This document shows, piece after piece, positions 34,479 through 46,629 of a stretch of 64,000 nt of DNA. The notes under the pieces were generated by a model that did no database searches, was not told the DNA's origin, and saw only the letters and a list, made by a program, of their open reading frames with translations. Origin of the DNA: Diphasiastrum complanatum (taxonomy: Eukaryota > Streptophyta > Lycopodiopsida > Lycopodiales > Lycopodiaceae). The translations under genes were made by a program, and so were the position numbers. Position 1 is the first letter of the stretch. The number at the start of each line of letters is the position of its first letter. The stretch spans positions 13,142,144 to 13,206,143 of the forward strand of contig CM055114.1 in the NCBI GenBank assembly GCA_029204225.1, read 5' to 3'.

Positions 34479-35091
34479 AGATCATGCAAGTACCTAGAAG
34501 TACAGATATCTAATTTGATAGCATGACGTCAGCAGATACACTCTAGGTCATGGCTAATCTGCCACTCTTGTAATTCATGATTAGTTGTAGATGCTTAATT
34601 ACTCTAATCAAGGAGTTACACGACGCAACTATATACTTTCTGGATGATACTTGATACATAGAAGAAGAAGTCTAATGCTAGTAAGCAAGAAGACGAAAAA
34701 ATACAGATTACAAGTCCGCCTGCATGCGATACAAGTTTTTGTAAGCAAAATGCACAGAGATCCAACAAGTCCGCTAGTAAGCGAGACATTACTCGTGGGA
34801 GAACTGTATTTCTCTCACGCCAACGCACTGCGTGGATTTGCATGTAGTGCTTGAAGAATCAAAAAATCAAGAGATGATTTTGTAGCCGTTTGCGCACATA
34901 TCACTCTTGTCATGTCTGATCTTGAATGCAAATTAGTCTATTGTTATTTGTGTGTCTGATTCACTTGTTCATTTAATTTCGCACCTTGGTTTGATCTTGT
35001 TGAATGCTGCATTAATCTATTAACGTAGTACAACAATGTCTGTGTTGTGCTTTTGCGTTTCTTTCACGACCGCGACTTCGATTCTCATAAG
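34479..35091 (+). repeat. 5' LTR remnant of Copia B
   Basis: Aligns with the distal part of the Copia A LTRs (AGATCATGCAAGTAC and on, including the GCATGACGTCAGCA block) up to the PBS. A TATA-like ACTATATACTTTC lies near 34628, while copy A has the degraded ACTATACTTACT. Confidence 0.85.
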
Positions 35092-35202
35092 TGGTATCAA
35101 AGCCTACCTTGTCATAATCTGACGTAGCCAAAAGGCTATCAGATCCAGGATGTCGAGCATTCAAACAAACAACCATCAACAAGAGAACACACTTCAGAAG
35201 CA

Positions 35203-38200
35203 ATGGCTTCAATCAGCAGCATACAGATCAAGATCTGTACAATTCTTGATTCTTCAGGATCTAACTTTCTAGCCTGAAAAGTTAAGACATCGTTGATACT
35301 CAAGGGCGAAGGTTTATTCCCCTAGGTGGATGGCACAGAGGAGATGCCTACGACATCAGGCAAATAGCTATGCGAGTGGAGGGAGAAAAATGACAAGGCA
35401 GTAGCCTTGCTATCATCTTCCATCAAAGATAGTCTCACACTTGGCCTGGCTACACTCTCCAAAGCTAAGGAGATGTGGGATACATTAATCACGAGATTTC
35501 AAACGAAATCAAGAAGTCAAATAATGATGTTGGAAGATCAGTTGACAAATCTACAGTGGGATGGGAAAGACCTCACTTCTTTTGTAAGGAAGATGAAGCA
35601 TCTATTTCTATCACTACATAACTCTGGAGCAGAGAATGCAGTGTCAGTTGAGAAGCAACTCACTTACCTGTTGAGAGCCTTACCCAGATCTTTCTAGACG
35701 ACGAGAACCCTGCTCGCGAAAGATCCTACAATGACCCTCGAAAAGGAAATTGTCGAGATTCGAGAGGAAGTCGAGGCTAGAGAACATCTTGATCACAAAC
35801 ATGGTTCACAAAGAAAAATCGAAGAAACAATTTAAGCCTAGGAGGGATTTGAATCAAAGGTAGGATCATGATCAACAAGCAGAGGGGATCAGCAAAGGCA
35901 ACTGGAAGAGCAAAGGGAGGTCGAAACAGCAAGGTGGAGAAAAGAAGACTTGCGTGAGATGTAGAAGAGATGGTCATACAGTTGATACATGCTGACTCAA
36001 TCCAAGGATTGAGTGTATCCACTGCCACAAGAAGGGTCATGTAGCCATGGATTGTCACCTGAACCCAAGAAACAAATCAGCACAGAACAAACAAGAGAAC
36101 AACAACAATTCATCCTATGTCAAGAAGCCTAAGAGCTCGAAAATGGGTGAAGAGAGACCGAACAGAAATTGTTCGACCGCCTACATTTGTGAAGATGTGT
36201 GTGCAGTGTCAACATCTGGCACACATGAGGTGATCCTAGATTCAAAAGCCACCTCACACTTCGTGACATCAAGACGAATTATGTCTAATTTCAGAAGTGC
36301 TGATCCATCGAGATTCATAGTTCTTGGAGATGGATCCAAACATCAAGTGAACGGTATTGGTTCAGTGTGGCTCAACACCAATGGCAAAGACAGATGACTC
36401 GAAGACATTCTGTTCGTGCCTACACTCTTGCTTTCTATGGCAAGAATAGCTGATGCAAGGATGCGTGTGACGTTTTCTGACGAACAAGCAAGCCATCATG
36501 GAGCAATAATAGGGGACAGCATCTCGAATACAACCAGTTCGACCACCTGTGATGCATGTCTAGAGGGTAAGATGTCACACACTCCATTTGTTAAAGACTC
36601 CTACATAACAACCAAGATTCTGGAGTTAGTGCATTCTGACATCTGTGGGCCTTTCAATGTGATTTTAATAGGAGGCTCAAAATATTATATAACCTTCATT
36701 GATAATTATAATAAATTTGTTAGAGTGTACTTTATTCAGAATAAATCTGAAGCCCTTGATAAATTCACAAAGTATGTGAATTGGGCAGAGAGATGTACAG
36801 GCAATAAAGTGAAGCAGATCAAGACAGATCGAGGTGGCGAATACATCTCGAATCGCTTCACTGACTTCTGCAATAATCGTGGCATCATTCATAGAAGGAC
36901 TGCAGCCTAGACACCGCAGCACAACGGTGTTGCAGAGAGGAAGAATAGGACCCTGATGGAAGCTGTCAGATGCATGATGGCCTACTCAAAGGCTCCAAGG
37001 GTACTGTGGGCTGAAGCAGTAGCTACAACCGCATACATCCAGAACAGGATAGGGAAGTCTGGTGTCCCTCACATGACACCACACGAGTTATGGTGGGGTA
37101 GAAAGCCCAACCTTCTCACATCAGAATCTTTGGTTGTGTAGCTTACGCACACATTCTTGATAAGCTTCGAAAGAAGCTTGATGAGAAAGCTAGACAAGAA
37201 TTTCTGGTAGGTTATGACAACAACTTGTCATACTATAGAGTCTACATGCCAGACACGAACACTATGAAAATAGTGAGAGATGTCAGATTTGATGAGAGCA
37301 GGACAATGGCCAATGACGATCCTGTCAGCTATGAGGTCTGGGAAAGACAGTACTATGACCTGCCGCTAGTGACAGAGGGAGCAGAAGACGAGCATAAAAA
37401 CAAAAAATTTTGAGTCGCTTCACATTCGAGTGACGAATCAGATGACGAGAGATTAGAGAGAGGCAGCCTACTGCTATAGTACTTGTAAACCGAGATGGTT
37501 CTGGACCTAGCAGAGCAGACAAAGGCAAAGGGATTGTTGTCCCAGGAGGATCAAAGGTCAACAAGACCATGAAGAGCGCCAGCAAGATACGTGTCAGGCA
37601 GCTCTGCTTCTACATCAGAAGAGTTCTATGGATTTAGTGACGAACCACAAACTTTTGAGAAAGCGATTGAATGTCCAGAGAAGGACAAATGGATCCAAGC
37701 CATGAAGGAAGAGATGGAATTCATGAGGAAGAACCAGGTATGGACGTTGCAGCCATTACCACATAAGCGCACGACTGTCAAATACAAATGGGTTTTCAAG
37801 CTCAAGTACGAACCAGATGGGAATGTCTCAAAATACAAGGCAAGACTGGTAGCGAAAGAACTTTCTTAGAGATATGGTATTGACTACTCTGAAAGCTTCT
37901 TTCCTATCATCAAACATTCGTCCCTAAGTCTATTATTTGCATATGCAGCTGTTTATGACCTCATTGTGGATGAGAAGACAACCTTCTTGATGGTGAGTTA
38001 GACAAAGAGGCCTACATGGATCAACCCCCATGATACGTCTCGAATTCACTTCCTGATTATGCATGCAGAATACATAGAAGTATCTACGGTCTGAAACAAT
38101 CAGCTCGACAATGGTACAAAAAAAAGGATCAAGTCCTGAAATCATTAGGATTCAAGCCACTGATGGCTTATTCCAATGTGTATGTTAGAGTTACAGATGG

Positions 38201-39419
38201 GTAGATCATTATTGTGGCTGTATATGTGGACGACACTCCGATACTTTGCAAGAGTGAGAAGTTGATTATTGAAGTGAAGGAAGACATCTCAAAACATTTC
38301 GAGATCGTGGATCTCGGAGAAGCCAGGTGCTACCTAGGCTTGCAAATTGAAAGGGATTTTGAGAGAGGTAAGCTATACCTTCACCAGTCCAGATACACCA
38401 AGAAAATCCTAAAGGATTTTGGGATGCTGAATTGCAAAGGAGCGAATACTCCAATGCTCGCAGGAATGGTGCTGACAAATGATGATTGTCCGAAGACTGA
38501 AGAAGAGAGAGAACAAATGCAGCTCACACCTTACAGGAAGCTGATAGGTTCGCTGCTGTACCTTGCAGACAACACACGTCCTGACATCGCTTATGCAGTG
38601 TTTAGAATGAGCCAATTCTACACAAATCTAGGCTCGACACATTGGAAGATTGCAAAACGAATTTTGCAATATCTTTAATTAACGAGGGATTATGGCTTGT
38701 GTTATTGTCGTGATGCAGGGTTCAAGATGCTTTCCTACAGTGATGCTAGCTGGGCATCCCTCAAGGATGATTGTAAAAGCATCTCAAGAGGATGCACCAT
38801 CGCGTCAGGAGCGGCAGCTCTCTGGGTCAGCAAGAAGCAAACCATTTTGGCTCAGTCATCCAAAGCAGAGTACGTTGCATCAGCAAAAATGGCCAGTGAA
38901 ATAATCTGGCTCAAGCAGTTCCTGGACGAATTGGATGAAACAAGGAACGAGCCTCTGGTCTTGTAGATGGATAATACATCTGCAATACATCTAACAAAAG
39001 ATCTCGTGTTTCACTCAAGAATGAAACACATCGCGATCAAGTACCACTTGATCAGGGATCTGATTGAGAAGAAGATACTGCAGACCACCTTCGTCGAAAT
39101 GAAAGACATGGTTGCTGACATCTTCACAAAAGCCCTAAACAGAGGAATTTTTGAGAGACAGAGGGGCATTCTTGAAGTCGTCAAGCTATCATGCTTTGAG
39201 AGGGAGATGAAGAAACAAAATGTTTCTATCACCAAAGCTTTGCTAGCTTTCAGTCGTCTTCCTGACGAAAATGTTCGCGAATGCGAAAGTCAAAAGACAC
39301 GAAGCAGAAATGTTCGAGAACACCCTGGCGAAAAAGACAAGAACGAGAAAAATTGCCGAAAGAGAATTTTTTGCGGTACAGAGGAGAAAGTTAGACGACA
39401 CGAAAGTCAAACGACGTGA
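35203..39419 (+). pseudogene. gag-pol of Copia B, inactivated
   Basis: Gag ATG at 35203, with Trp codons turned to stops (for example LA*KVKTS where copy A has LAWEVKTS). Two CCHC knuckles lie at about 35950-36055. The protease site DSK (36239-36247) replaces DSG. About 180 bp are deleted between MRVTFSDE and QASHHGA, removing the pre-integrase region. The integrase D, D, E region (36560-36960) has a TAG before the glutamate block. TGA at 37411-37413 and TAG at 37867-37869 occur at the same positions as in copy A. YVDD is at 38223-38234. RNase H follows with scattered stops, ending in a frame (38967-39419) that runs past the PPT into the LTR. Confidence 0.9.
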
Positions 39420-39957
39420 CACGAAAATAGTCGCGACACCTTTTCTATCCTCACGCTCCAGATCAAGAAGATCATGCAAGTACCCAGAAGTATAGATATC
39501 TGATCTGATAGCATGACGTCAACAAATACACTTTAGGTCGCTCTTGTAATTCATGATTAGTTGTAGACGCTTAATTACTCTAATCTAGGAGTTACACGAC
39601 GTGACTATATATTTTCTGGATGATACTTGATACATAGAAGAAGAAGTCTAATGCTAGTAGATTTTGTAGCTGTTTGCGCACATATCACTCTTGTCATGTC
39701 TGATTTTGAATGCCAATTAGTCTGATATTATTCGTGTGTCTGATTCACTTGTTCATTTAATTCTGCACCTTGGTTTGATCTTGTTGAATGCTGCATTAAT
39801 CTGTTAACGTAGTACAGCAGTGTCTGTCTACATCCTGGAGGACTGTAGGAATGATACAGCTGGCAGTGACCATCAATAATATCTAAAATCCATTCGACTT
39901 GTATTGTTGTTGTTGTGCTTTTGCATTTCTTTCACGACGCGACTTCAATTGTTATCA
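39208..39957 (+). repeat. 3' LTR of Copia B
   Basis: Starts TGAAGAAAC directly after the polypurine tract and ends TTATCA before GATGTC. It lacks an internal block present in the 5' remnant. It retains the TACATCCTGGAGGA segment that the 5' remnant has lost. Confidence 0.85.
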
Positions 39958-40150
39958 GATGTCACTTCCAAACTTTATTTGAGGAAGAAATTATTCACAT
40001 TGAGAATGTCTGATGCAGATAGTGTTTTGAGCCATCTCAAAACTTTCAAAAATCTCATGGAACAAATGATTGCAACTAGCTCAGTCATTGAAGATTTTGA
40101 TGCAATAATGCCATCTAAAGCCCAATGTGTTAGAGTTAATTTGACTCCTC
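39958..40150 (+). pseudogene. Copia gag fragment flanking copy B
   Basis: SDVTSKLYLRKKLFTLRMSD and the following residues to DFDAI match the gag block of element C (LRKKFFTLKMS), but with clear differences. It overlaps that gag rather than continuing it, so it is a different copy, perhaps the one into which copy B inserted. Confidence 0.7.
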
Positions 40151-41344
40151 ACCTCATTTTAATCTTCTGGGACTTCTAATAATTAGTATATATTAATTTC
40201 ATTTACAAGCTTATTGAAAAGTCTACTATACATACATGTAAATAGATAGCCTCCAAAAATACATGCAGTTCTATGCAAATAAACTAGCCAACACCTTCAA
40301 CATCACACAAGTCCCATATGTTGCATTTTCCAAAGGGCACTTACCACTTTCTAAAGGCCTATTGTATCTTTCCAAAGGCATTGCCGCATTCTCATACCTT
40401 TCATTTTCATATTGAGATTGATCTTATACACACAATCACTTCATAACAAAAATCCATATCCAATGATTGAGTAGAGACTTATGAGTTATGTGCTTATTAA
40501 TCAACGAGTAAGAATAGTCGTAGAATCAAATTTATAAGAGTAGTTTGATTGGTTGACAAATTGTAGAGTAATTTTTTACTATCTTTTTATCATGCAAAAA
40601 AAAATTCACTTTTTTGAAATTTGAAGTCCTTGAAAAATGAGATTATCGAGAGTATTGTAATGCAAAAAATATCGCACTTATTACAAATAAAGAATGTGCC
40701 ATCTACAACTATTTTATTGAGATTGACTATGCTCAATTATGAACAAAATTGACCACTCAACCCTTATTGTACCACTTAAATTAAATATATCAAATTAAGT
40801 GGTTTCAATTTATGATAACGATATGTCCATCACAAAACTATATCTATTTCTACCATGTCAGTCTTGTCGAACTGACCATTTTGTTTTTTGTTGCTCTTAG
40901 ATTTGATGTCAAACAAAGAAGTTAAGATAAATTTTTAAACCTTCAAAAAAATGGTGAATCTAAAGTAGGCCTTCCTAAATTTCTTTGGAGTTAGTCAAAT
41001 TTAAGAAGATTTGAGATGCAAATTTCAAATTGGACCATGAAAAGAGTTTGAAAATTGAGAACAAAATATAGAATGTCTATAAAAAAAAACTTAAATGTTT
41101 AACAATCTTATGGAGTGAAAATTATGCTCGCCACCAAATTCCATTTTGGACCTGCCTTAAACAATTTAAAGACACCTTTGTATTTTTTGGTTTCAATAAT
41201 GGTGGACCGACGTCGCCAACTTATCATCAACTCTAAAAAAAGCTAGACAACCAAGTATCCCAAGAGCGGTTACCAACTTTGTACATATACAAAGACTGGC
41301 ATAAATAGCATTCAATGCTCGTAAGATATTTTTGAAGACACTTG
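40151..41344. other. Intergenic, no feature recognised
   Basis: AT-rich DNA without supportable coding potential. It ends where the truncated Copia E begins in mid-integrase. Confidence 0.5.
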
Positions 41345-43724
41345 TAAATATATAAATCTGAAGCGTTTAAGTTCTTCAAGCAGTTCAAGACGTCTGCAGA
41401 AAATCAGACCCAGAGGAAGATCAAAGCTCTACACACAGATGGAGGGAGAGAGTTTATCTCCACAGAATTCAAGGAGTTCTGCAAGGCCAGCGGAATACAT
41501 CAACAATTTACAGCCAGCTATTCACCTCAGTCCAATGGTATAGCTAAACGAAAGAATAGGACACTCATCGAAAGTGCCACAAGAGCATGCTGGCCCATGC
41601 CTCTCTTCCAAAGAAATTTTGGACAAAAGTTGTTACTACAGTTGCCTATTTATAGAATCGATCCATCACCAAAGCCCTGAATGGCAAGACACCTTATGAG
41701 GTGTGGACGGGATCAAAACCATCACTCAATAATATTCGAGTTGGATGCATCGCTTTTGTTCAGATCCCTGAAGATCTAACAAGAAAGCTGGATGATAAGA
41801 GTAGGAGACCGATTTTCACGGGCTATTCCACAGACCACAAGGCATACAAGCTCTACAATTTGGATACCGAGAAGGCATTCACCAGTAGAGATGTCATTTT
41901 TGTGGAAGACCAGTTCATCGACCACGAGGGAAAAGTTGTTGATAAATCCGACCCAAGGATTGAGCAACCAAATTTTGATCCAGGGATTCAACTGCTAAAT
42001 ATCAACACTGACTCAGACAAGAGTCAGAACTTCAACAAGTCAACCCACATCAGCGAACTAAAGTTCAATCCAGACGGTCAAACATGTCCAAATAGTCTCC
42101 ATCCATATTTATGGCTGATCTAGCCTGCTACTTTGTGTAGGAACCAACCACCGTTTTTGAGGCTATGTCTACTCCTGATGCTGACCAGTGGAAAGCAACG
42201 ATGGACACCGAATTTGATTATCTGATGGAGAATCAAACATGGACAGTCACTGAGCTGCCAAAGGACCGAAACCCATTTCCATGCAAATGGATATTCAAGG
42301 CGACGATGCTGAAGGAAGGCTAAATCATTATAAGGCCAGGCTAGCCGCCAAAGGCTTTTCCCAAATTCCATATCTGGATTATTCAAAAACTTTCAGCCCA
42401 GTTGTCAAACATGCTTTGATCTGCCTACTCCTCTCCTTTGCAGCCACAACAGATCTTGAAGTTCACCAAATAGATGTCCAGACCGCTTTCCTCAATGGAA
42501 CCATCGAAGATAAAATCTATATGACGCAGCCAGAGAAGGATACGAACTCAACGACAAGCAACAGCACCTTGTAAGCAAAATTCACAAGGCACTCTATGGA
42601 CTGAAACAGTCACCCAGAGCCTGGTTTCAGAAGATCAACGTATTTCTGATAGAGAATGATTTTATTCCAAACTCAATAGACTCAAATGTCTACTTCAAGT
42701 CTATATCAGATTACTTCATCATCATCACTCTCTATGTAGATGATACACTCTTATTCAGTAACAATCTGAATCTGATGAAGAATACAAAATGCATGCTGGC
42801 CCAGGAATACAAGATGACTGACATGGATCTAGCCCACTATTGTCTCAAAATCCAAATCCATCAAGATCGACCCAGCAGACTGATTTTTATCAATCATCAA
42901 CGATATCTCAACAACGTGCTGGAAAAGTATGGTATGGCCAATTGCAAACCAAGTCACTTTCCACTCGACCCTGGACTAAAGTTATCAAAGGAACAGTCTC
43001 CTTAAAGTGAGGCAAAAAAGGAGGAAATGAAGCACTACCCGTTTCAATCCATCATTGGCTCACTAATGTATGCAATGATCTGCACACGACCAGACCTTGC
43101 ATATTCGATCAGTACACTTAGCCAGTTCCTGTCAAATCCAAGCTTAACTCATTGGAAAGCACAACAAAGGTCATGAAGTACATCCAAGCAACAAAAACTC
43201 TCAACATCTGCTACAGAGGCAGCCAAACTGCCAACATCCTTGAAGCCTACACATATGCGGATTGGGCAGGAGATGTCGACACCAGAAAATCAACTTCTAG
43301 ATTTGTATTTTTATACAACCAAAGCCCAATCTCATGGAACAGCTAGAAGCAAACCTCAGTTGCATTATCATCAACGGAATCCGAATACATAGCTGCCACA
43401 AATGCAACCAAGGAGGTGATCTGGCTAAGACAACTGTTTGTTGACATCAACCTTGCACAATCACTTCCTACAACAATCTATTGTGACAATCCAAGCACAA
43501 TAGCATTATCTCTCAAACTGAGATTTCACTCTCGAAGCAAACATATCGAAATCAGGTATCACTACCTTAGAGAGAAAGTGCATAGCAAGAAAGTAGCATT
43601 GGTTTTTTGTAGAACAAACTACATGGCAGCAGATTACTTCACAAAGGCTCTATTAAAGAAGCAACATCTCATACTTAACGATATGTTAAATATGAAGATC
43701 AAGATTTTTCAGGATCGACATTAA
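41345..43724 (+). pseudogene. Copia E pol (5'-truncated): integrase to RNase H
   Basis: Starts inside the integrase core (FKFFKQFKTSAENQTQRKIK). The second catalytic Asp is kept (LHTDGGREF, near 41420), but the Glu motif reads NGIAKRKNRT, so Glu became Lys (near 41546). A frame runs 41701-42123 (EVWTGSKPSLNNIRVG to the RT linker). RT pieces follow: 42281-42574 ([31 protein letters not shown]), ALYGLKQSPRAWFQKI near 42595, and YVDDTLLFSNN near 42737. RNase H spans 43152-43724 (STESEYIAATNATKE, YCDNPSTIALS), ending with TAA at 43722. Same family as the minus-strand copy F at 47104-51730. Frameshifts and stops make it inactive. Confidence 0.88.
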
Positions 43725-44540
43725 GGGGGAGTGTTAGATTTCTTATGCTCAGCCTTAACAAATCATTCAAGTAATGAGAGTCCTAAAAACAGCAGAAGGC
43801 CAACAACATATTTCAAACCTTCGCATTTTTCCAAAATTTTGTTTTTCTTTAAAACATTTTCATTTTAAGGCACTGTCGCCTTTTTTGCATTTTAGGGATT
43901 TTTGTGCCTGTCATGTGCCAACCTTAACATTCAAACATCTAATCCATTCATTAAACATCAAATTACAATGGGAATGCAAGAAAACAAGAAACTAGTCAAA
44001 AATCGAGAAGATAGCTAAAAGTAGCAAAACTTCACCAGAATAGACAAAGTAAGGTATCTTTATTCATAATTATTGATCATTCACAAGATAGGGCCTGATT
44101 CTAGAGCATGATCATAGCTCTCATGTGATTTTAAGCACATGAACCATTTTCTTCATCAAAAAAGCTCTCCAAGAGAAGCTCCAAGATCTCTTGAAACTCA
44201 AAATTACAAAATGAACAATAGCCTCCAAATTTAGCACGACCTCACCTATTTATAGTGGTCATTTGTGCCTCTACTACAAGTTTGGGGCCTTATTTAGCTA
44301 AATTGTGCCTTACAACCATTATTACAATTCCGCTATTCTCAATTTGTTCGAGCCACCTTATTAATTGTCCTAATGACTAACTCTAGTCTACTTTAGCTCC
44401 ATGGCCATACTTGGCAATTCATGAGTAAGCTCATGGGCTAATTACATGCAGCACTCCCTCTACTTTTGCCAACTTGAGTTAAAAACATCTTTTCTTGTAT
44501 TATTCTTGTCATTAGCCATCTACCATCAGATTTTGTTGCC
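43725..44540 (+). repeat. Polypurine tract and 3' LTR of Copia E (right edge uncertain)
   Basis: AAGGGGGAG (43723-43731) is a classic PPT, directly followed by TGTTAGATTTC at 43732, the expected LTR start. A TATA-like CTATTTATAG near 44250 would suit an LTR promoter. The right end is not defined because copy F lacks LTRs and no 5' LTR is present. Confidence 0.6.
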
Positions 44541-44559
44541 TCAACTTTTTAGCGTAGAA

Positions 44560-45658
44560 CAAGGTTACAGTGAGAATTCTTCATAAAGAGCCTTTGATCT
44601 ACAACTAATCCCATAGATTTGATAAGATCATTGAAGAAGAGATTGATGGAACACATGAAAGCTTCAAGCTGCATTCGTTCTGCATGGATTGACAGGATCC
44701 AAGCAACAGACATTCGAAAGTCTTCTTTCTCAATATCTTCCTTGATTGGATGGGCTATCCAATTCCAGATGCGTCTTTTTTTGTCCCTGCATCCGGTGCT
44801 ATAGCCTTATGCGTAGCTCCTTGATGTAGCATAGAGGTATCCATTTCTAGCTCCAGAGGAGTTATTAGAGCCATGCATCCCATATCCGGATTCATCAAAT
44901 CCCATGCAGTGTAGGGATCTTATTGGTCATCTATACACAAGGAATTTGACGGTTTTGAATTTAGTTTCCAAGTTAACATGTTTTCATTGTTGATAGGATT
45001 GATGACATCCCCCAACGCCAGAATATTCAAGGATTTTGCACCAACTCCTTCCATCAATATCACATTAGATTCATTGATTGGTAGCTCGGTGCATATTTGC
45101 TTCGAATCTTTGGATGGATCTCTTATTATTGACTTCATTGAAGAATGTTGATACCAATTTCATCATCAAAAAGCTCGTTGTTGTATTGGTATTTGAATTT
45201 TGCATCAATGTTATATCGCTCGCTTGATCCATGTTCAGGAATAATTCCATATAGATCATCGCTTCAAAATGATCCTCAGTAGTCAATTGGAATTGATCTT
45301 GACCTTGATAATCACCATCGTTGAAGTCTAGTTCATCTTGATCATCGGAGGGTTCAACTGCTTCATCTGTAGAGCCATCTTCAATGACTGCTTCGCGTTG
45401 TTCCTCATTCTATTGATCGTTGTTGAAATCTTCAGAGTAATGGTCAAGTTCAGAAGTGTCGTTGTAGTCCTGATACTGATCATCATTAGCCAGATCATCG
45501 TTCTGGTCTTGATACTGATTGTTATCAGTGATGTTGTCACCTTGGTCATAATTTTCGATGTAATCATCACCTTAATCCCAATATTCATCCACATCATTGT
45601 CACAATCATCATGACAATATGACTGATCGTCATACTCTTGTTCATAATGCCAATCCAT
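44560..45658 (-). pseudogene. Degenerate acidic ORF of unknown, probably retroelement, origin
   Basis: A minus-strand ATG at 45658 (MDWHYEQEYDDQSYCHDDCD) opens a coding-like stretch very rich in Asp, Glu, Gln, Asn and Tyr. It is interrupted by TAA near 45572 and TAG near 45412, and runs to about 45071 (TTEDHFEAMIYMELFLNMDQ). Shifted frames continue with NPINNENMLTWKLNSK (about 44980) and RIWNWIAHPIKEDIEKEDFR then MSVAWILSIHAERMQLEAFM (about 44770-44650). Sustained protein-like composition over three adjoining frames argues for a decayed gene, not chance. No domain was recognised. It may be gag-like from an LTR element or pararetrovirus-like repeat. Confidence 0.4.
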
Positions 45659-46310
45659 TAGAATCAATGTGGAATAACTAAATCTTGTAACTGTGGATTG
45701 CAATCTTGGAAAGAATTTGGAAATGGTATGGAAACCAGTTTTAACAAGGTGCAGTTAAGCGGTGACAATAGGCATGAGTTTTTTTTTTTATTAGAGCAAG
45801 TAAAAAGGACTTTTGAAAGGTCAAATTTTGATCCAAAAAAAAGACTTCTACACTGACAATCTTGTTGAGCTAATGAAGTTTGCTTTCTACGGCACTGAAA
45901 TCTGAGCTCAAACAAATGAGATATGGTCAATTGAATGAATAAAACATAAAGTATAAACAACTTAGGACAAAGGGTCCTAAAATAAAATTAAAAATAAGAA
46001 GTACATAATGATGACGAAATAATGACCATTGTACTCAGCGCAGTGAATTGAGCAATTTTTGTTCTTAAAGCACTGAACTCCGACGTTAAACACAAAAGTT
46101 AAGGCTACACAAAGATAGGGGAGTTAACAACTTAGAAAGGGGCCTTTACTTTTAAAAATTTGGTCTCATTGGAGCATTGGACCGTGGAAAAAATGAAGTC
46201 GTAATTTTTTTTTAAATTTGACGGTATTTTTTTTTATGTTGGTTATTTGGAAGAATCTCGATGTGCTCGAGGAAGAAACTCGGACCGTTAAAAACATTTG
46301 GACAAAGCCG

Positions 46311-46312
<2 letters not shown>

Positions 46313-46378
<66 letters not shown>
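46313..46378. repeat. (TA)n microsatellite
   Basis: About 32 uninterrupted AT units. It generates long Ile-Tyr open frames on both strands that are not genes. Confidence 0.95.
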
Positions 46379-46380
<2 letters not shown>

Positions 46381-46629
46381 CATTGGGCACAGAAATGAAA
46401 ATAAAGAATGAAATAAAGAATATTCTAAAAGAATCAAACAAGAAAGTTATGGAAGCTAAGAGATGAATATGAACTGAATTAGCTAAAACTTAGAATGGGG
46501 GTTCTAAAATAATTTAACAAAACTAATTCTATAAGATTTGGAATCCTTGAAACATTGTTGTGCTCGTAAAAAAACATGTAAAACTCGTCAAAGAAATAGG
46601 AATAACCAAGAAAAACAAAATTTATTGGG

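Larger units (their letters stand above)
34479..39957 (+). mobile_element. Copia copy B (same family as copy A), 5' LTR truncated
   Basis: A second member of the Copia-A family, colinear with it from inside the 5' LTR to the 3' LTR. Its first LTR bases and probably about 270 bp are missing, replaced by gag of element C. PBS at 35092-35103 is TGGTATCAAAGC, with one mismatch. The PPT GAGAGGGAG is at 39198-39206. The 3' LTR starts TGAAGAAAC at 39208 and ends TTATCA at about 39957. The two LTRs carry different internal deletions: the 5' copy lacks about 110 bp near 35030 and the 3' copy about 200 bp near 39658. Right flank is gag-like sequence of another Copia copy. Confidence 0.88.

Noticed and set aside
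45338-45645. Hydrophobic Ile/Val-rich plus frame and Met/Thr-rich minus frame
   Set aside because: Shadows of the acidic Asp-rich minus-strand frame: the Val/Ile plus-strand reading is the complement of Asp/Asn codons.
46166-46466. Ile-Tyr repeat open frames on both strands
   Set aside because: Produced by the (TA)n microsatellite.
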